From positions 434,001 to 498,000 of the forward strand of contig CAWEQW010000006.1 in assembly GCA_963811365.1 (NCBI GenBank): 64,000 nt of DNA, given 5' to 3'. A program made the position numbers and the translations under genes. This DNA is from CAWEQW01 sp963811365. GTDB lineage: Bacteria; Actinomycetota; Actinomycetes; Propionibacteriales; Nocardioidaceae. Of the stretch, positions 18,053 through 26,584 are shown one piece after another (within the stretch, counting starts at the first letter, position 1; every line of letters begins with the position of its first letter). Under the pieces are notes generated by a model, which ran no database searches, was not told where the DNA came from, and saw nothing but the letters and a program-made list of their open reading frames with translations.

Positions 18053-18838
18053 TCAGCGTCCACGCTTCGCGGCCCTTCCCCTCGGTTCCGACGTGGGTCC
18101 GGACCGCTCTCCCGACGTGGGCCTCGCTCCGGAGCGACTCCGGCCGGACCGCGTCGCCGTGTCGGTGCGGTCGCTCGACCTTAACGGCACCGTCCGCGTC
18201 GACTCCACTCGGAGCGCCGTGGTGGGCTCGGGCAGCAGACCCGCCCCTACGGTGAGCACCTCGACGGCCCCCGCCTGCAGCGACCTCATCACCCCCGCCG
18301 CCGCGTCCAGCTCCTCGCGCACCGAGGCTCCCTTCATGGCCAGCACGAACCCACCAGCACGGGTGAGCGGCAGCGACCAGCCGAGCAGCCGGTCCAGCGG
18401 AGCGACCGCGCGCGAGGTGACCACGTCGAAGACTCGCCGACCGTGCAGTGCCTCGGCCCGCGCGCGGACTATCTCGACGTTCTCCAGCGCGAGCTCGTCC
18501 ACTGCCTCGTCCAGGAACCGGGTTCGGCGCAGCAGCGGCTCGACGAGCGTCACCTGGAGGTCGGGCCGCCGCAGCGCCAGGACCAGGCCGGGAAGCCCGG
18601 CCCCGCTGCCGATGTCGCACACCGCCGCCTCTCCCGGAACCACGTCGGCAAGGACCGCACAGTTGAGCAGGTGTCGCTCCCAGAGCCGGGGAGCCTCGCG
18701 TGGTCCGATCAGCCCGCGGACCACCCCGGGCCCGGCCAAGAGCGCGGCGAACGACTCAGCCAACGGCAGCGCCTGTGAAAACACCCCCCGCGCCAGTTCG
18801 GGCGCGGGGGGTGTTTCACGTGAAACAGGGGCGGTCAC
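18053..18838 (-). CDS. rsmG: 16S rRNA (guanine(527)-N(7))-methyltransferase
   Basis: A 261-residue SAM-dependent methyltransferase of the GidB/RsmG family. It carries the substrate-side motif RLWERHLLNCAVLAD, the SAM-binding CDIGSGAGLPGLVLAL loop and SRAVAPLDRLLGW. The GTG at 18838 overlaps the jag stop. The first residues (VSRETPPAP) are encoded by a parS site and a strong hairpin. The C-terminal 40 residues are basic and low complexity, longer than usual. It methylates G527 in the decoding-centre loop; loss gives low-level streptomycin resistance in other bacteria. Confidence 0.94.
   Translation of the reverse strand: MTAPVSRETPPAPELARGVFSQALPLAESFAALLAGPGVVRGLIGPREAPRLWERHLLNCAVLADVVPGEAAVCDIGSGAGLPGLVLALRRPDLQVTLVEPLLRRTRFLDEAVDELALENVEIVRARAEALHGRRVFDVVTSRAVAPLDRLLGWSLPLTRAGGFVLAMKGASVREELDAAAGVMRSLQAGAVEVLTVGAGLLPEPTTALRVESTRTVPLRSSDRTDTATRSGRSRSGARPTSGERSGPTSEPRGRAAKRGR
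18778..18814 (-). terminator. terminator-like hairpin inside the 5' end of rsmG
   Basis: On the minus strand a perfect 14-bp stem (18801-18814 with 18781-18794, 6-base loop) is followed at once by TTTT. This looks like an intrinsic terminator, yet it lies within the first 20 codons of rsmG and touches the parS site. It could attenuate read-through from yidC-jag into rsmG-parA-parB. Confidence 0.55.
18813..18826. promoter_or_regulatory. parS site in the rsmG start region
   Basis: A second exact GTTTCACGTGAAAC, about 1 kb from the first. In the rsmG frame it encodes VSRET. parS sites in this place occur in many actinobacteria. Confidence 0.92.
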
Positions 18839-19452
18839 TGAGCTGCCGGAAGAACGACGACGTAGCGCCGAGGCTCCTCCCCCTCGGACTCCGATCGCAG
18901 CCCGGCGGCCGCTACCGCATCATGGACGACCTTCCGCTCGAAGGGCGTCATAGGCTGCAGCGCCGAGCGCTGCCCGGACTCCCGAACCTCCTCGGCGACC
19001 CCGGCCGCGAGCTTCTCGAGCTCAGCACGCTTCTGCGCCCGGTAACCGCCGATGTCGAGCATCAGCCGGGACCGCTCACCCGTCTCGCGGTACACCGCCA
19101 GACGGGTCAGCTCCTGGAGCGCCTCGAGAACCTCCCCGTCGCGGCCGACCAGCTGCCGTAGGTCGCCACCGACGATGGAGACCACCGCGCGGTCGCCCTC
19201 GACGTCCATGTCCAGGTCGCCGTCGACGTCCGCGATGTCGAGCAGCTCCTCGAGGTAGTCCGCGGCGATGTCGCCCTCCTGTTCGAGCGCAGCGACGCGG
19301 CCGGACCGGCCGTCCGTCTCCGCACCCGTCTCCGCACCCGCCTCGGCGGTGTCGTCGGGGGACTCGGGAGCGGGCACGGGGCCAGCCTCGGGACCGGTCG
19401 CCGGCTCCTGGAGGTCGGTCGTCTGCTCGGTGGTGGCGTTGTTGTCGGTCAC
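18835..19452 (-). CDS. jag: Jag/KhpB family RNA-binding protein (KH and R3H domains)
   Basis: A 205-residue protein. An acidic N-terminal 65 residues precede a KH-type fold (VSIVGGDLRQLVGRDGEVLEALQ) and an R3H domain near residues 140-200 (MTPFERKVVHDAVAAAG, where R3H carries Arg-x3-His). Family members bind RNA and influence cell division. It lies 63 bases downstream of yidC and overlaps rsmG by 4 bases. Confidence 0.92.
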   Translation of the reverse strand: MTDNNATTEQTTDLQEPATGPEAGPVPAPESPDDTAEAGAETGAETDGRSGRVAALEQEGDIAADYLEELLDIADVDGDLDMDVEGDRAVVSIVGGDLRQLVGRDGEVLEALQELTRLAVYRETGERSRLMLDIGGYRAQKRAELEKLAAGVAEEVRESGQRSALQPMTPFERKVVHDAVAAAGLRSESEGEEPRRYVVVLPAAQ

Positions 19453-19515
19453 GTCGTGCTCCTGCTCGATCGCGTGCTGGATCTACGGCTGGGGATCGTG
19501 GTGCCGGGCACCGGG

Positions 19516-20652
19516 TCAGGCCGACGGGCGGTCGGCGTCCGGAGACCCGTCACCGTCCGCCCCACCGGCACTCTCGGGCGTACCGCCGCCCTCGGCGGAC
19601 GGCCCGGCCGCCGGTCGCGGGCCGGACGGCCGCGGAGCCTGCTTCTTGCGCTGGCTCCGGCTCTGCTTCTTGGGCTGCTGACGCCGCGGCACCTCTGGCA
19701 CGCCGCTCGTGGCGGCACCCGTCTCGGCGGTTCCGGTCGTCACCGTCCCAACGGCGCCGCCGCCCGGTGCGGAGCCTGAGCCGACTTCAGGGCCGGCGTC
19801 TGCGCCATGGCCGTGATGTCGTCGCGCGGCGCGGGCGGCGTCGCGGTCCCGTTTGGCCTTCTCGGCCGGCGTCCCTGGTGCCGGGTTGTTGCGGATCACG
19901 TAGAACTGCTGACCCATCGTCCACAGGTTCGAGGTGGTCCAGTAGAACAGCACGCCGATCGGGAAGGCGATACCACCGAAGGCGAACACGAGCGGCAGCA
20001 CGTAGAGCAGCATCTTCTGCTGCTGGGCGTACTGACCGGTCATCGCGTCGGCCGGCATGTTCTTGCTCATCAGCTGGCGCTGGGTCAGGAACGTGGTCGC
20101 GGTCATGGCCACCACCAGCACCGCCGCCAGGATCCGGACGTTGACGTTCCCGTCGGCCTTGGTGAACGAGGCGGAGATCTCGGCGCCGAAGATCTTCGAG
20201 GTCTGCAGCGAGTGCACCTGCAGCGGGGTGAGCACCCCCTTCACCTTGCCGTTCGCGGCGTTGTCGATCAGCCGGAACAGCGCGAGGAAGATCGGCATCT
20301 GCAGGATGAGCGGGAGGCACGAGGCGAACGGGTTGGTGCCCGTCTCCTTGTACAGCGCCATCGTCTCCTGGGCGAGCCGCTCACGGTCGTGGCCGTACTT
20401 CTTCTGCAGCTCCTTGACGCGAGGCTGGAGAAGCTGCATGTTCCGGCTCGACTTGATCTGCCGAACGAACAGCGGGATCAGCGCGGCCCGGATCACCAGG
20501 GTCAGGCCGATGATCGACAGCACCCACGACCAGCCGTTGTTGGGCCCGAGCACGGCGCCGAAGACGGAGTGGAAGCCGGAGAGGATCACGGACGTGATCC
20601 AGTACAGCGGCGTCATGATCGCGCTGCCGATCTGGCCTAACAGGGAGAACAC
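19516..20652 (-). CDS. yidC: membrane protein insertase YidC
   Basis: A 378-residue YidC/Oxa1 insertase of the short actinobacterial type. It has five hydrophobic segments and the 60KD_IMP core with a groove Arg (GLTLVIRAALIPLFVRQIKS) and NPFASCLPLILQMPIFLALF. The last 110 residues form a Lys/Arg/Pro/Gly-rich cytoplasmic tail that probably contacts ribosomes. The GTG at 20652 directly abuts the yidD stop. Confidence 0.95.
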   Translation of the reverse strand: MFSLLGQIGSAIMTPLYWITSVILSGFHSVFGAVLGPNNGWSWVLSIIGLTLVIRAALIPLFVRQIKSSRNMQLLQPRVKELQKKYGHDRERLAQETMALYKETGTNPFASCLPLILQMPIFLALFRLIDNAANGKVKGVLTPLQVHSLQTSKIFGAEISASFTKADGNVNVRILAAVLVVAMTATTFLTQRQLMSKNMPADAMTGQYAQQQKMLLYVLPLVFAFGGIAFPIGVLFYWTTSNLWTMGQQFYVIRNNPAPGTPAEKAKRDRDAARAARRHHGHGADAGPEVGSGSAPGGGAVGTVTTGTAETGAATSGVPEVPRRQQPKKQSRSQRKKQAPRPSGPRPAAGPSAEGGGTPESAGGADGDGSPDADRPSA

Positions 20653-20898
20653 TCAGGCTCCTCGCGTCTGATGCGGATGAGACAAGGGCGGTGGAACCGG
20701 GTCGTAGCCACCGGCGGCCCACGGATGACAGCGGGCCAGCCTACGGACCGCCAGCCAGCTCCCGCGCAGCGCACCATGCTCGGTGACCGCCTGGAGGGCG
20801 TACGCCGAGCACGTCGGGTGGTAGCGGCAGACCTGTCCGTACAGCGGGCTGATGGCGAACCGGTAGGCGCGCAGCAGGGCGATCAGGACGTATTTCAC
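20653..20898 (-). CDS. yidD: membrane protein insertion efficiency factor YidD
   Basis: An 81-residue protein with the family signature (YRFAISPLYGQVCRYHPTCS, then CHPWAAGGYDPVP). It has an amphipathic N-terminus and sits next to yidC, whose insertion activity it aids. The GTG at 20898 overlaps the rnpA stop; a longer upstream frame is the shadow of rnpA. Confidence 0.93.
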   Translation of the reverse strand: MKYVLIALLRAYRFAISPLYGQVCRYHPTCSAYALQAVTEHGALRGSWLAVRRLARCHPWAAGGYDPVPPPLSHPHQTRGA

Positions 20899-21314
20899 GA
20901 TGGTGCTCCCGGGGCCCCTCCGACAGTACGACGTCTCAGCACGCGCCGAAGTGCCCTGTCGAAGTCCCCGGCGAGCTCCTCGGTGGATGCCGAGGCCGCC
21001 GAGGGCAGGGCCCGGACCACGAGCACAGCCGTGCCCGGCAGCGACGTCAGCCGTTCCCGGGCGAGGTGCCGCAGCCGGCGCTGTACCCGGTTGCGCCGGA
21101 CAGCGTTGCCGACGGCCTTGCTCACCACGAAGCCCACGCGGGCAGCCCGCGCACCCGCGTCGTCCGGCGGCGCGGCGGTTGCCGAGCCCGCTGACCGGGC
21201 TTCGGACGGGAGCTCGAGATGGAGCACCATCGTGCGGGTGCCGGCCCGACGGCCGCGGCGGATGGTGGCCGCGAAGGCCCGGCTCGACGTGAGGCGGTTC
21301 TCCCGTGCCAGCAC
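20895..21314 (-). CDS. rnpA: ribonuclease P protein component
   Basis: A 139-residue basic protein that binds RNase P RNA for tRNA 5' maturation. The RNR motif region is clear (GNAVRRNRVQRRLRHLARE). The GTG at 21314 starts MLARENRLTSSRAF, the usual family N-terminus, and has AGGTGA about 9 bases before it. A GTG at 21326 would add four residues. It lies 40 bases downstream of rpmH. Confidence 0.94.
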   Translation of the reverse strand: MLARENRLTSSRAFAATIRRGRRAGTRTMVLHLELPSEARSAGSATAAPPDDAGARAARVGFVVSKAVGNAVRRNRVQRRLRHLARERLTSLPGTAVLVVRALPSAASASTEELAGDFDRALRRVLRRRTVGGAPGAPS

Positions 21315-21354
21315 GGAGCAACTCACCTGGCGACGGCCGGGACGCGGCCGCCGC

Positions 21355-21492
21355 TCACACCGCGAGTCGGTTGCGGCCCTTGCGCCGACGCGCGGACAGG
21401 ATGGACCGGCCGGCGCGGGTGCGCATCCGCAGACGGAAGCCGTGCACCTTGTGGCGGCGGCGGTTGTTCGGCTGGTACGTACGCTTGCTCAC
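21355..21492 (-). CDS. rpmH: 50S ribosomal protein L34
   Basis: 45 residues, MSKRTYQPNNRRRHKVHGFR and on to RKGRNRLAV, essentially the universal L34 sequence. The GTG at 21492 is the start; a longer upstream frame has no L34 similarity. It diverges from dnaA across the 964-bp origin-proximal gap. Confidence 0.97.
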   Translation of the reverse strand: MSKRTYQPNNRRRHKVHGFRLRMRTRAGRSILSARRRKGRNRLAV

Positions 21493-22456
21493 GAGTGAAT
21501 CTTTCGGGTGTCGGGAATGTGACGCCTGAGGTCGGACCGGCGGGGGCACAGCCACCACCTTGCCTAGGCAGTGGACATGCGGCACCTGTCGACACCGGTT
21601 CGACCTCATAACGGTACGCGGTGCGCCGGATGAGGGTCAAACCCGCCGGCACCCGCCGCACTGCGGGCGGCTCGGCCCCGGGGACCGCCGCCGTCGTCCC
21701 CCGACCGGCCCGGGAACCGACCACGGTCGCGCTCCGGTGCACCGGCATGTGTGCCTCAGGTCGGTCCGATTGGTCCGTTGTCACGCCCTCGTCGGACCCG
21801 GTTCCACGCTCACCAGGACCTGCACTAGTCCGTCCGGGCCAGCGCACGGGCCGGTCAAAACCACCCGGGCTGACCTGTGGACAACGGGTTGCTCCACCCT
21901 GGCCGTCTTGTTAGCGTCTCTCCCGGCCGACGTTCCCCACGGCCGACTCCTCCAGCAACGTGGTCGCCGCCCCCAGAGAGTGGCTCGCTTGGGCGTGCGC
22001 TCAACGCGGTTCACCTGCGCGGTTCACTGCGTGGGCGACCCGCGACGGTGGGCGCGGTTGAGCTGGTCGAGAATGGGTCGGGCCACCGGAACGAGGGACG
22101 AGGGCGACATGCACAATCTGTGGACAAAGGTGTGGACCAGTTGTGACGAATCGCGAACCGCAGCCTCGCCGACACCATCTGGGGAGCTGACCGGCCGTCT
22201 TTGACTCGGCAGGGTCGGCCGCGTGTCGGCCCTGCTCACCACCAGCACGACCCAGCCAGCACGACCCAGCCAGCACCCCGCAGCACCGCCGCACCGGCAC
22301 GTCGAACCATCCCCGGACGAGCACCACGGCCGACTCACCGCCACGCTCGCACCCATCAGGAGACGCGAGCCCTGGCTCGGGCAGGCCGACCGGTACCGCG
22401 ACCACGACCCAAGCACCTTGACAGCACCCCGACCAGCACCTCGACAGGGAGCCTCC
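21493..22456. other. rpmH-dnaA intergenic region with DnaA boxes
   Basis: No gene is supported in these 964 bases. Perfect DnaA boxes (TGTGGACAA) lie at 21876-21884 and 22119-22127, and a one-mismatch copy (TGTGGACCA) follows at 22131-22139. This is the upstream half of the origin region and holds the divergent promoters of rpmH and dnaA. The dnaA frame is open to 22223 but without family similarity. Confidence 0.7.
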
Positions 22457-24046
22457 GTGGACCATGACGCCGGAAGCACGGGCACACAGGACCTCGGAAC
22501 GGTCTGGCGGCACCTCGTCGACGACCTGCCGCCCAGCCAGCGCGCCTGGCTCACCGCCAGCCAGCCGGTGACGCTCCACGAGCACACCGCCATCGTCGCG
22601 GTCGCCGACGACTTCACCCGCAACCAGCTCGAGGGCCGGTTGCGCACCCGACTCGAGGATGCGCTGTCGGCCGCCTTCGGTGGTCAGGTGCGCATCGCGG
22701 TGACCGTGGACCCGGGGCTGGAGCCCCCGGCGTTCGGGTCTCGAGGGAGCCGGCCCGCCGGGCTCCCGGGAGCCGGCTCCCACTCCGACCTGGTGCCGCC
22801 GGGCCAGGCCGCACGCGCCGGCGTCCCGGTCGACCACGTTCGCGACGGCGTCGCCGGTGAGCCGCCGGAAGGCTCTGGCGACCGGGCCCCGTACGACGCC
22901 CACGACATGCGCCTGGGTCGCCGGGTCGACTTGTCGACAAATCCACTCGACGCCCCGACGCCGCTCCCGCAGGGAGGTGGCGCTCCACGACCGGCCGGGA
23001 ACGTGCTCGAGACCCGGCTCAACCCGAAGTACATCTTCGAGACGTTCGTCATCGGGTCCAGCAACCGGTTCGCCCACGCCGCGGCCGTCGCCGTTGCGGA
23101 GGCGCCCGGCAAGGCCTACAACCCGCTGCTGATCTACGGGGACTCCGGGCTCGGCAAGACCCACCTCCTGCACGCCATCGGGCACTACGTGCGCAGCCTG
23201 TTCAGCGGCGCGCGGGTCCGCTACGTGTCCAGCGAGGAGTTCACCAACGAGTTCATCAACGCGATCCGCGACGACAAGACCGCGACCTTCCAGCGGCGCT
23301 ACCGCGACGTGGACGTCCTGCTGATCGACGACATCCAGTTCCTGGAAGGGAAGATCCAGACCCAGGAGGAGTTCTTCCACACCTTCAACACGCTGCACAA
23401 CGCGAACAAGCAGATCGTGATCACCTCCGACCGGGCACCCAAACGCCTCGAGGCCCTCGAGGACCGGCTGCGCAACCGGTTCGAGTGGGGCCTGATCACC
23501 GACGTGCAGCCGCCGGACCTCGAGACCCGGATCGCGATCCTGCGCAAGAAGGCCGCCACCGAGCGGATGACCGCGCCGCCGGACGTGCTGGAGTTCATCG
23601 CCAGCAAGATCCAGACCAACATCCGCGAGCTCGAGGGCGCCCTGATCCGGGTGACCGCCTTCGCCAGCCTGAACCGTCAGCCGGTCGATCTCACGCTGGC
23701 CGAGATCGTGCTCAAGGACCTGATCCCCGAGGGCGGCGAGCCGGAGATCAGCGCCGCGCTGATCATCGCCCAGACCGCGGCGTACTTCGGGCTGTCCATC
23801 GACGACCTCTGCGGCTCCAGCCGCAGCCGGGTGCTCGTGACCGGCCGGCAGATCGCGATGTACCTGTGCCGCGAGCTCACGGACCTCTCGCTGCCCAAGA
23901 TCGGCCAGCAGTTCGGCGGCCGCGACCACACCACGGTGATGCACGCCGACAAGAAGATCCGTCAGCTCCTCGCCGAGCGGCGCAGCGTCTACAACCAGGT
24001 CACCGAGCTGACCAACCGGATCAAGCAGCAGGCCCGTCAGGGCTGA
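22457..24046 (+). CDS. dnaA: chromosomal replication initiator protein DnaA
   Basis: A 529-residue replication initiator. Domain I lies at about 10-90 (TVWRHLVDDLPPSQRAWL), then a variable linker, the AAA+ domain with Walker A (GDSGLGKTHLLHAIG) and Walker B (VDVLLIDDIQFLEG), and domain IV with the DnaA-box-binding signature GGRDHTTVMHADKKI. The GTG at 22457 is chosen because domain I then follows immediately and AGGGAG precedes it. Confidence 0.97.
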   Translation: MDHDAGSTGTQDLGTVWRHLVDDLPPSQRAWLTASQPVTLHEHTAIVAVADDFTRNQLEGRLRTRLEDALSAAFGGQVRIAVTVDPGLEPPAFGSRGSRPAGLPGAGSHSDLVPPGQAARAGVPVDHVRDGVAGEPPEGSGDRAPYDAHDMRLGRRVDLSTNPLDAPTPLPQGGGAPRPAGNVLETRLNPKYIFETFVIGSSNRFAHAAAVAVAEAPGKAYNPLLIYGDSGLGKTHLLHAIGHYVRSLFSGARVRYVSSEEFTNEFINAIRDDKTATFQRRYRDVDVLLIDDIQFLEGKIQTQEEFFHTFNTLHNANKQIVITSDRAPKRLEALEDRLRNRFEWGLITDVQPPDLETRIAILRKKAATERMTAPPDVLEFIASKIQTNIRELEGALIRVTAFASLNRQPVDLTLAEIVLKDLIPEGGEPEISAALIIAQTAAYFGLSIDDLCGSSRSRVLVTGRQIAMYLCRELTDLSLPKIGQQFGGRDHTTVMHADKKIRQLLAERRSVYNQVTELTNRIKQQARQG

Positions 24047-24444
24047 GACATGGGATCCGCCGAAGCTCTCCGCTTGGGGGTAACCGTGTGGAGCCGCGCC
24101 GTTCGTCCGTGCACGGCCTGTGGACAACAGGTCGAACGGCCCGGGACCTTCGGCCTGGTGCACATGGCCCGTCTGCGCGTCCGCAGGACGTGCACAGGCT
24201 CCACGGACAATGGAAGGGCGCCTGACCTGCGGCGACGGCAGTTGTCCACAGTTTCCACAGACCCTGTTAACACGACGAGTCCCTTCATGCATCGACCCCT
24301 CGTGAACTCCTGCACCGCCCCCCTGCTGGGGACAACTGGATCGGCACGGCCATCCGGAACCACAAGATCGGCACTCCCTCTGCCGCAGCGGGGTGCCGCA
24401 TGGCAGGATTCACTCCCCGGAGATCCAGCAGGAGGCGACCAACC
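24047..24444. other. oriC: putative oriC between dnaA and dnaN
   Basis: A 398-bp non-coding gap in the usual actinobacterial oriC position. Perfect DnaA boxes are TGTGGACAA at 24119-24127 and TTGTCCACA at 24242-24250. Near matches are TTTCCACA at 24252-24259 and TGGGGACAA at 24327-24335. A locally AT-richer stretch around 24260-24290 could be an unwinding element. Confidence 0.75.
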
Positions 24445-25596
24445 GTGAAGTTCCGCGTCGAGCGCGACGTCCTGGCCGATGCCGTCGCGTGGGCGGCGCG
24501 CAGTCTGCCCGTGCGCCCGAGCGTCCCGGTCCTGGCCGGTCTGCTGATCGAGACCGACCCCGACTCCGACGGCGGGCTGGTGCTCTCCACGTTCGACTAC
24601 GAGACCTCGGCCCGGGCGACCGTGCCCGCCGACGTCTCCGCCGAGGGCAGGGCGCTGGTCTCGGGCAGGTTGCTCGCCGACATCTGCCGCAGCCTCCCCA
24701 ACAAGCCTGTCGAGATGACGATCGACGGCGCCAAGGTCTCGCTGACCTGCGGGTCGGCGAGGTTCAGCCTGCAGACCATGCCGGTCGAGGAGTACCCGTC
24801 CCTTCCGGAGATGCCGCAGGCCACAGGCCGGGTGCGCAGCGACGTCTTCGCGCATGCCGTGGCCCAGGCGGTCACCGCCGCGGGTCGCGACGACATGCTG
24901 CCGGTACTCACCGGGGTGCGGCTGGAGATCGAGGGCAGCATGATCTCGCTGCTCGCGACCGACCGGTTCCGGCTCTCCCTGCGCGAGCTGAGCTGGGATC
25001 CCGGTGCCACCGACGTCTCGGCGGCCGCGCTCGTCCCGGCCAAGGTGCTCGCCGACACGGCGAAGTCCCTCACCGCGGGCTCCGAGGTCACCATCGCGCT
25101 GTCCAGCTCAGGGGCCGGCGAGGGCATCATCGGCTTCGAGGGCTCGGCCGGAGGCGGGGTGCGCCGGACCACCACCCGGCTGCTCGACGGTGAGTTCCCC
25201 AAGGTTCGGTCATTGTTCCCGACCGAGCACCAGACCGTCGCGCGGGTCGACCGCGCGACGCTCGTCGAGTCGGTCAAGCGGGTCTCGCTGGTGGCCGAGC
25301 GCAACACCGCGGTCCAGCTGGCCTTCTCCGAGGGCGTGCTCACTCTCGACGCCGGGAGTGGCGACGAGGCGCTGGCCACCGAGCAGATCGAGGCCACCGT
25401 CCAGGGCCAGGACATCACGACCGGCTTCAACCCGCAGTTCCTGCTCGACGGCCTGACCGCCATCGAGGAGCCGGTGGTCGAGCTCGCGTTCACCCAGGCG
25501 TCGAAGCCGGCGGTGATCGCGGGGGCGGACAGCCCCGACGGCGAGACCGACGCCGAGTTCCGGTACCTCCTGATGCCGCGTCGGCTGCTCTCCTGA
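24445..25596 (+). CDS. dnaN: DNA polymerase III beta subunit (sliding clamp)
   Basis: A 383-residue clamp with three repeated domains. The N-terminus MKFRVERDVLADAVAWAARS and the C-terminal RYLLMPRRLL are typical. It encircles DNA and tethers polymerase III. The GTG at 24445 follows GGAGG; a longer upstream frame enters the origin. Confidence 0.97.
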   Translation: MKFRVERDVLADAVAWAARSLPVRPSVPVLAGLLIETDPDSDGGLVLSTFDYETSARATVPADVSAEGRALVSGRLLADICRSLPNKPVEMTIDGAKVSLTCGSARFSLQTMPVEEYPSLPEMPQATGRVRSDVFAHAVAQAVTAAGRDDMLPVLTGVRLEIEGSMISLLATDRFRLSLRELSWDPGATDVSAAALVPAKVLADTAKSLTAGSEVTIALSSSGAGEGIIGFEGSAGGGVRRTTTRLLDGEFPKVRSLFPTEHQTVARVDRATLVESVKRVSLVAERNTAVQLAFSEGVLTLDAGSGDEALATEQIEATVQGQDITTGFNPQFLLDGLTAIEEPVVELAFTQASKPAVIAGADSPDGETDAEFRYLLMPRRLLS

Positions 25597-25669
25597 CCCA
25601 CGGGCTAGCCTGTGAGCGAAGTCCCACGGGATCCGGGCCGTGGGCCAGCGTGCGTCGAGAGGACGGAAC

Positions 25670-26569
25670 ATGGAACTCGGTCTCATCGGTCTGGGAAAGA
25701 TGGGCGGCAACATGCGTGAGCGCCTGCGCCGCGCCGGCCACACCGTCGTGGGCTACGACCGCAACCCGGACGTCGCCGACGTCGAGACCCTCGAGGAGCT
25801 GGCCAAGTCGTTGCCGAGCCCCGCAGTGGTCTGGGTGATGGTGCCCTCCGGCGAGCCGACCAGGCAGACGATCCTGGCGCTGAAGGACGTGCTCGACGAG
25901 GGCGACATCGTCATCGACGGTGGCAACTCGCGGTGGACCGACGACAAGGTGCACGCCGACCTGCTGGCCGAGAAGGGCATCGGGTTCATCGACTGTGGCG
26001 TCTCCGGCGGTGTGTGGGGGCTGGAGAACGGCTACGCGCTGATGGCCGGCGGCGACCGCGCCCACATCGACGTGGTGCGTCCGGTCTTCGAGGCGCTCAA
26101 GCCGTCGGGCGACTTCGGGTGGGTGCACGCCGGACGCGTGGGTGCCGGGCACTTCTCCAAGATGGTGCACAACGGCATCGAGTACGGCCTGATGCAGGCG
26201 TACGCCGAGGGCTGGGAGCTGTTGCACAAGGTCGACGAGGTCGAGAACGTGACCGAGGTCTTCCGCTCCTGGCGCGAGGGCACCGTGATCCGATCCTGGC
26301 TGCTCGACCTGCTCGTCGTCGCGCTCGACGAGGACACGGATCTCGCGCAGATCGAGGGCTGGGCCGAGGACTCCGGCGAGGGCCGCTGGACTGTGGAGGC
26401 GGCGATCTCCAACGCCGTGCCGATGCCCGCGATCAGCGCGGCGCTGTTCGCCCGGTTCGCGTCGCGCCAGGACGACAGCCCGGCGATGAAGGCGGTCGCC
26501 GCGATGCGCAACCAGTTCGGCGGTCACGCCACCAAGGTGAGTGCGCCCCCCACCACCAGCGACCGGTAA
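25670..26569 (+). CDS. gnd: 6-phosphogluconate dehydrogenase (decarboxylating), short form
   Basis: 299 residues, the short dehydrogenase type. The Rossmann motif is GLIGLGKMGGNMRERL, the substrate loop VIDGGNSRWTDD, and the catalytic region CGVSGGVWGLENGYALMAGG with KMVHNGIEYGLMQAYAEG carrying the key Lys, Asn and Glu. It makes ribulose 5-phosphate in the pentose phosphate pathway. The gene sits between dnaN and recF as in mycobacteria. Confidence 0.95.
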   Translation: MELGLIGLGKMGGNMRERLRRAGHTVVGYDRNPDVADVETLEELAKSLPSPAVVWVMVPSGEPTRQTILALKDVLDEGDIVIDGGNSRWTDDKVHADLLAEKGIGFIDCGVSGGVWGLENGYALMAGGDRAHIDVVRPVFEALKPSGDFGWVHAGRVGAGHFSKMVHNGIEYGLMQAYAEGWELLHKVDEVENVTEVFRSWREGTVIRSWLLDLLVVALDEDTDLAQIEGWAEDSGEGRWTVEAAISNAVPMPAISAALFARFASRQDDSPAMKAVAAMRNQFGGHATKVSAPPTTSDR

Positions 26570-26584
26570 GGCCAGCTCCGCCCC

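Noticed and set aside
17758..18063. N-terminal extension of ParA through the parS site
   Set aside because: The frame is open, but its residues have no ParA similarity and a good ribosome-binding site precedes the ATG at 17757.
22223..22456. Longer dnaA starting at 22223
   Set aside because: The extra 78 codons have no DnaA similarity and no ribosome-binding site; domain I begins right after the GTG at 22457.
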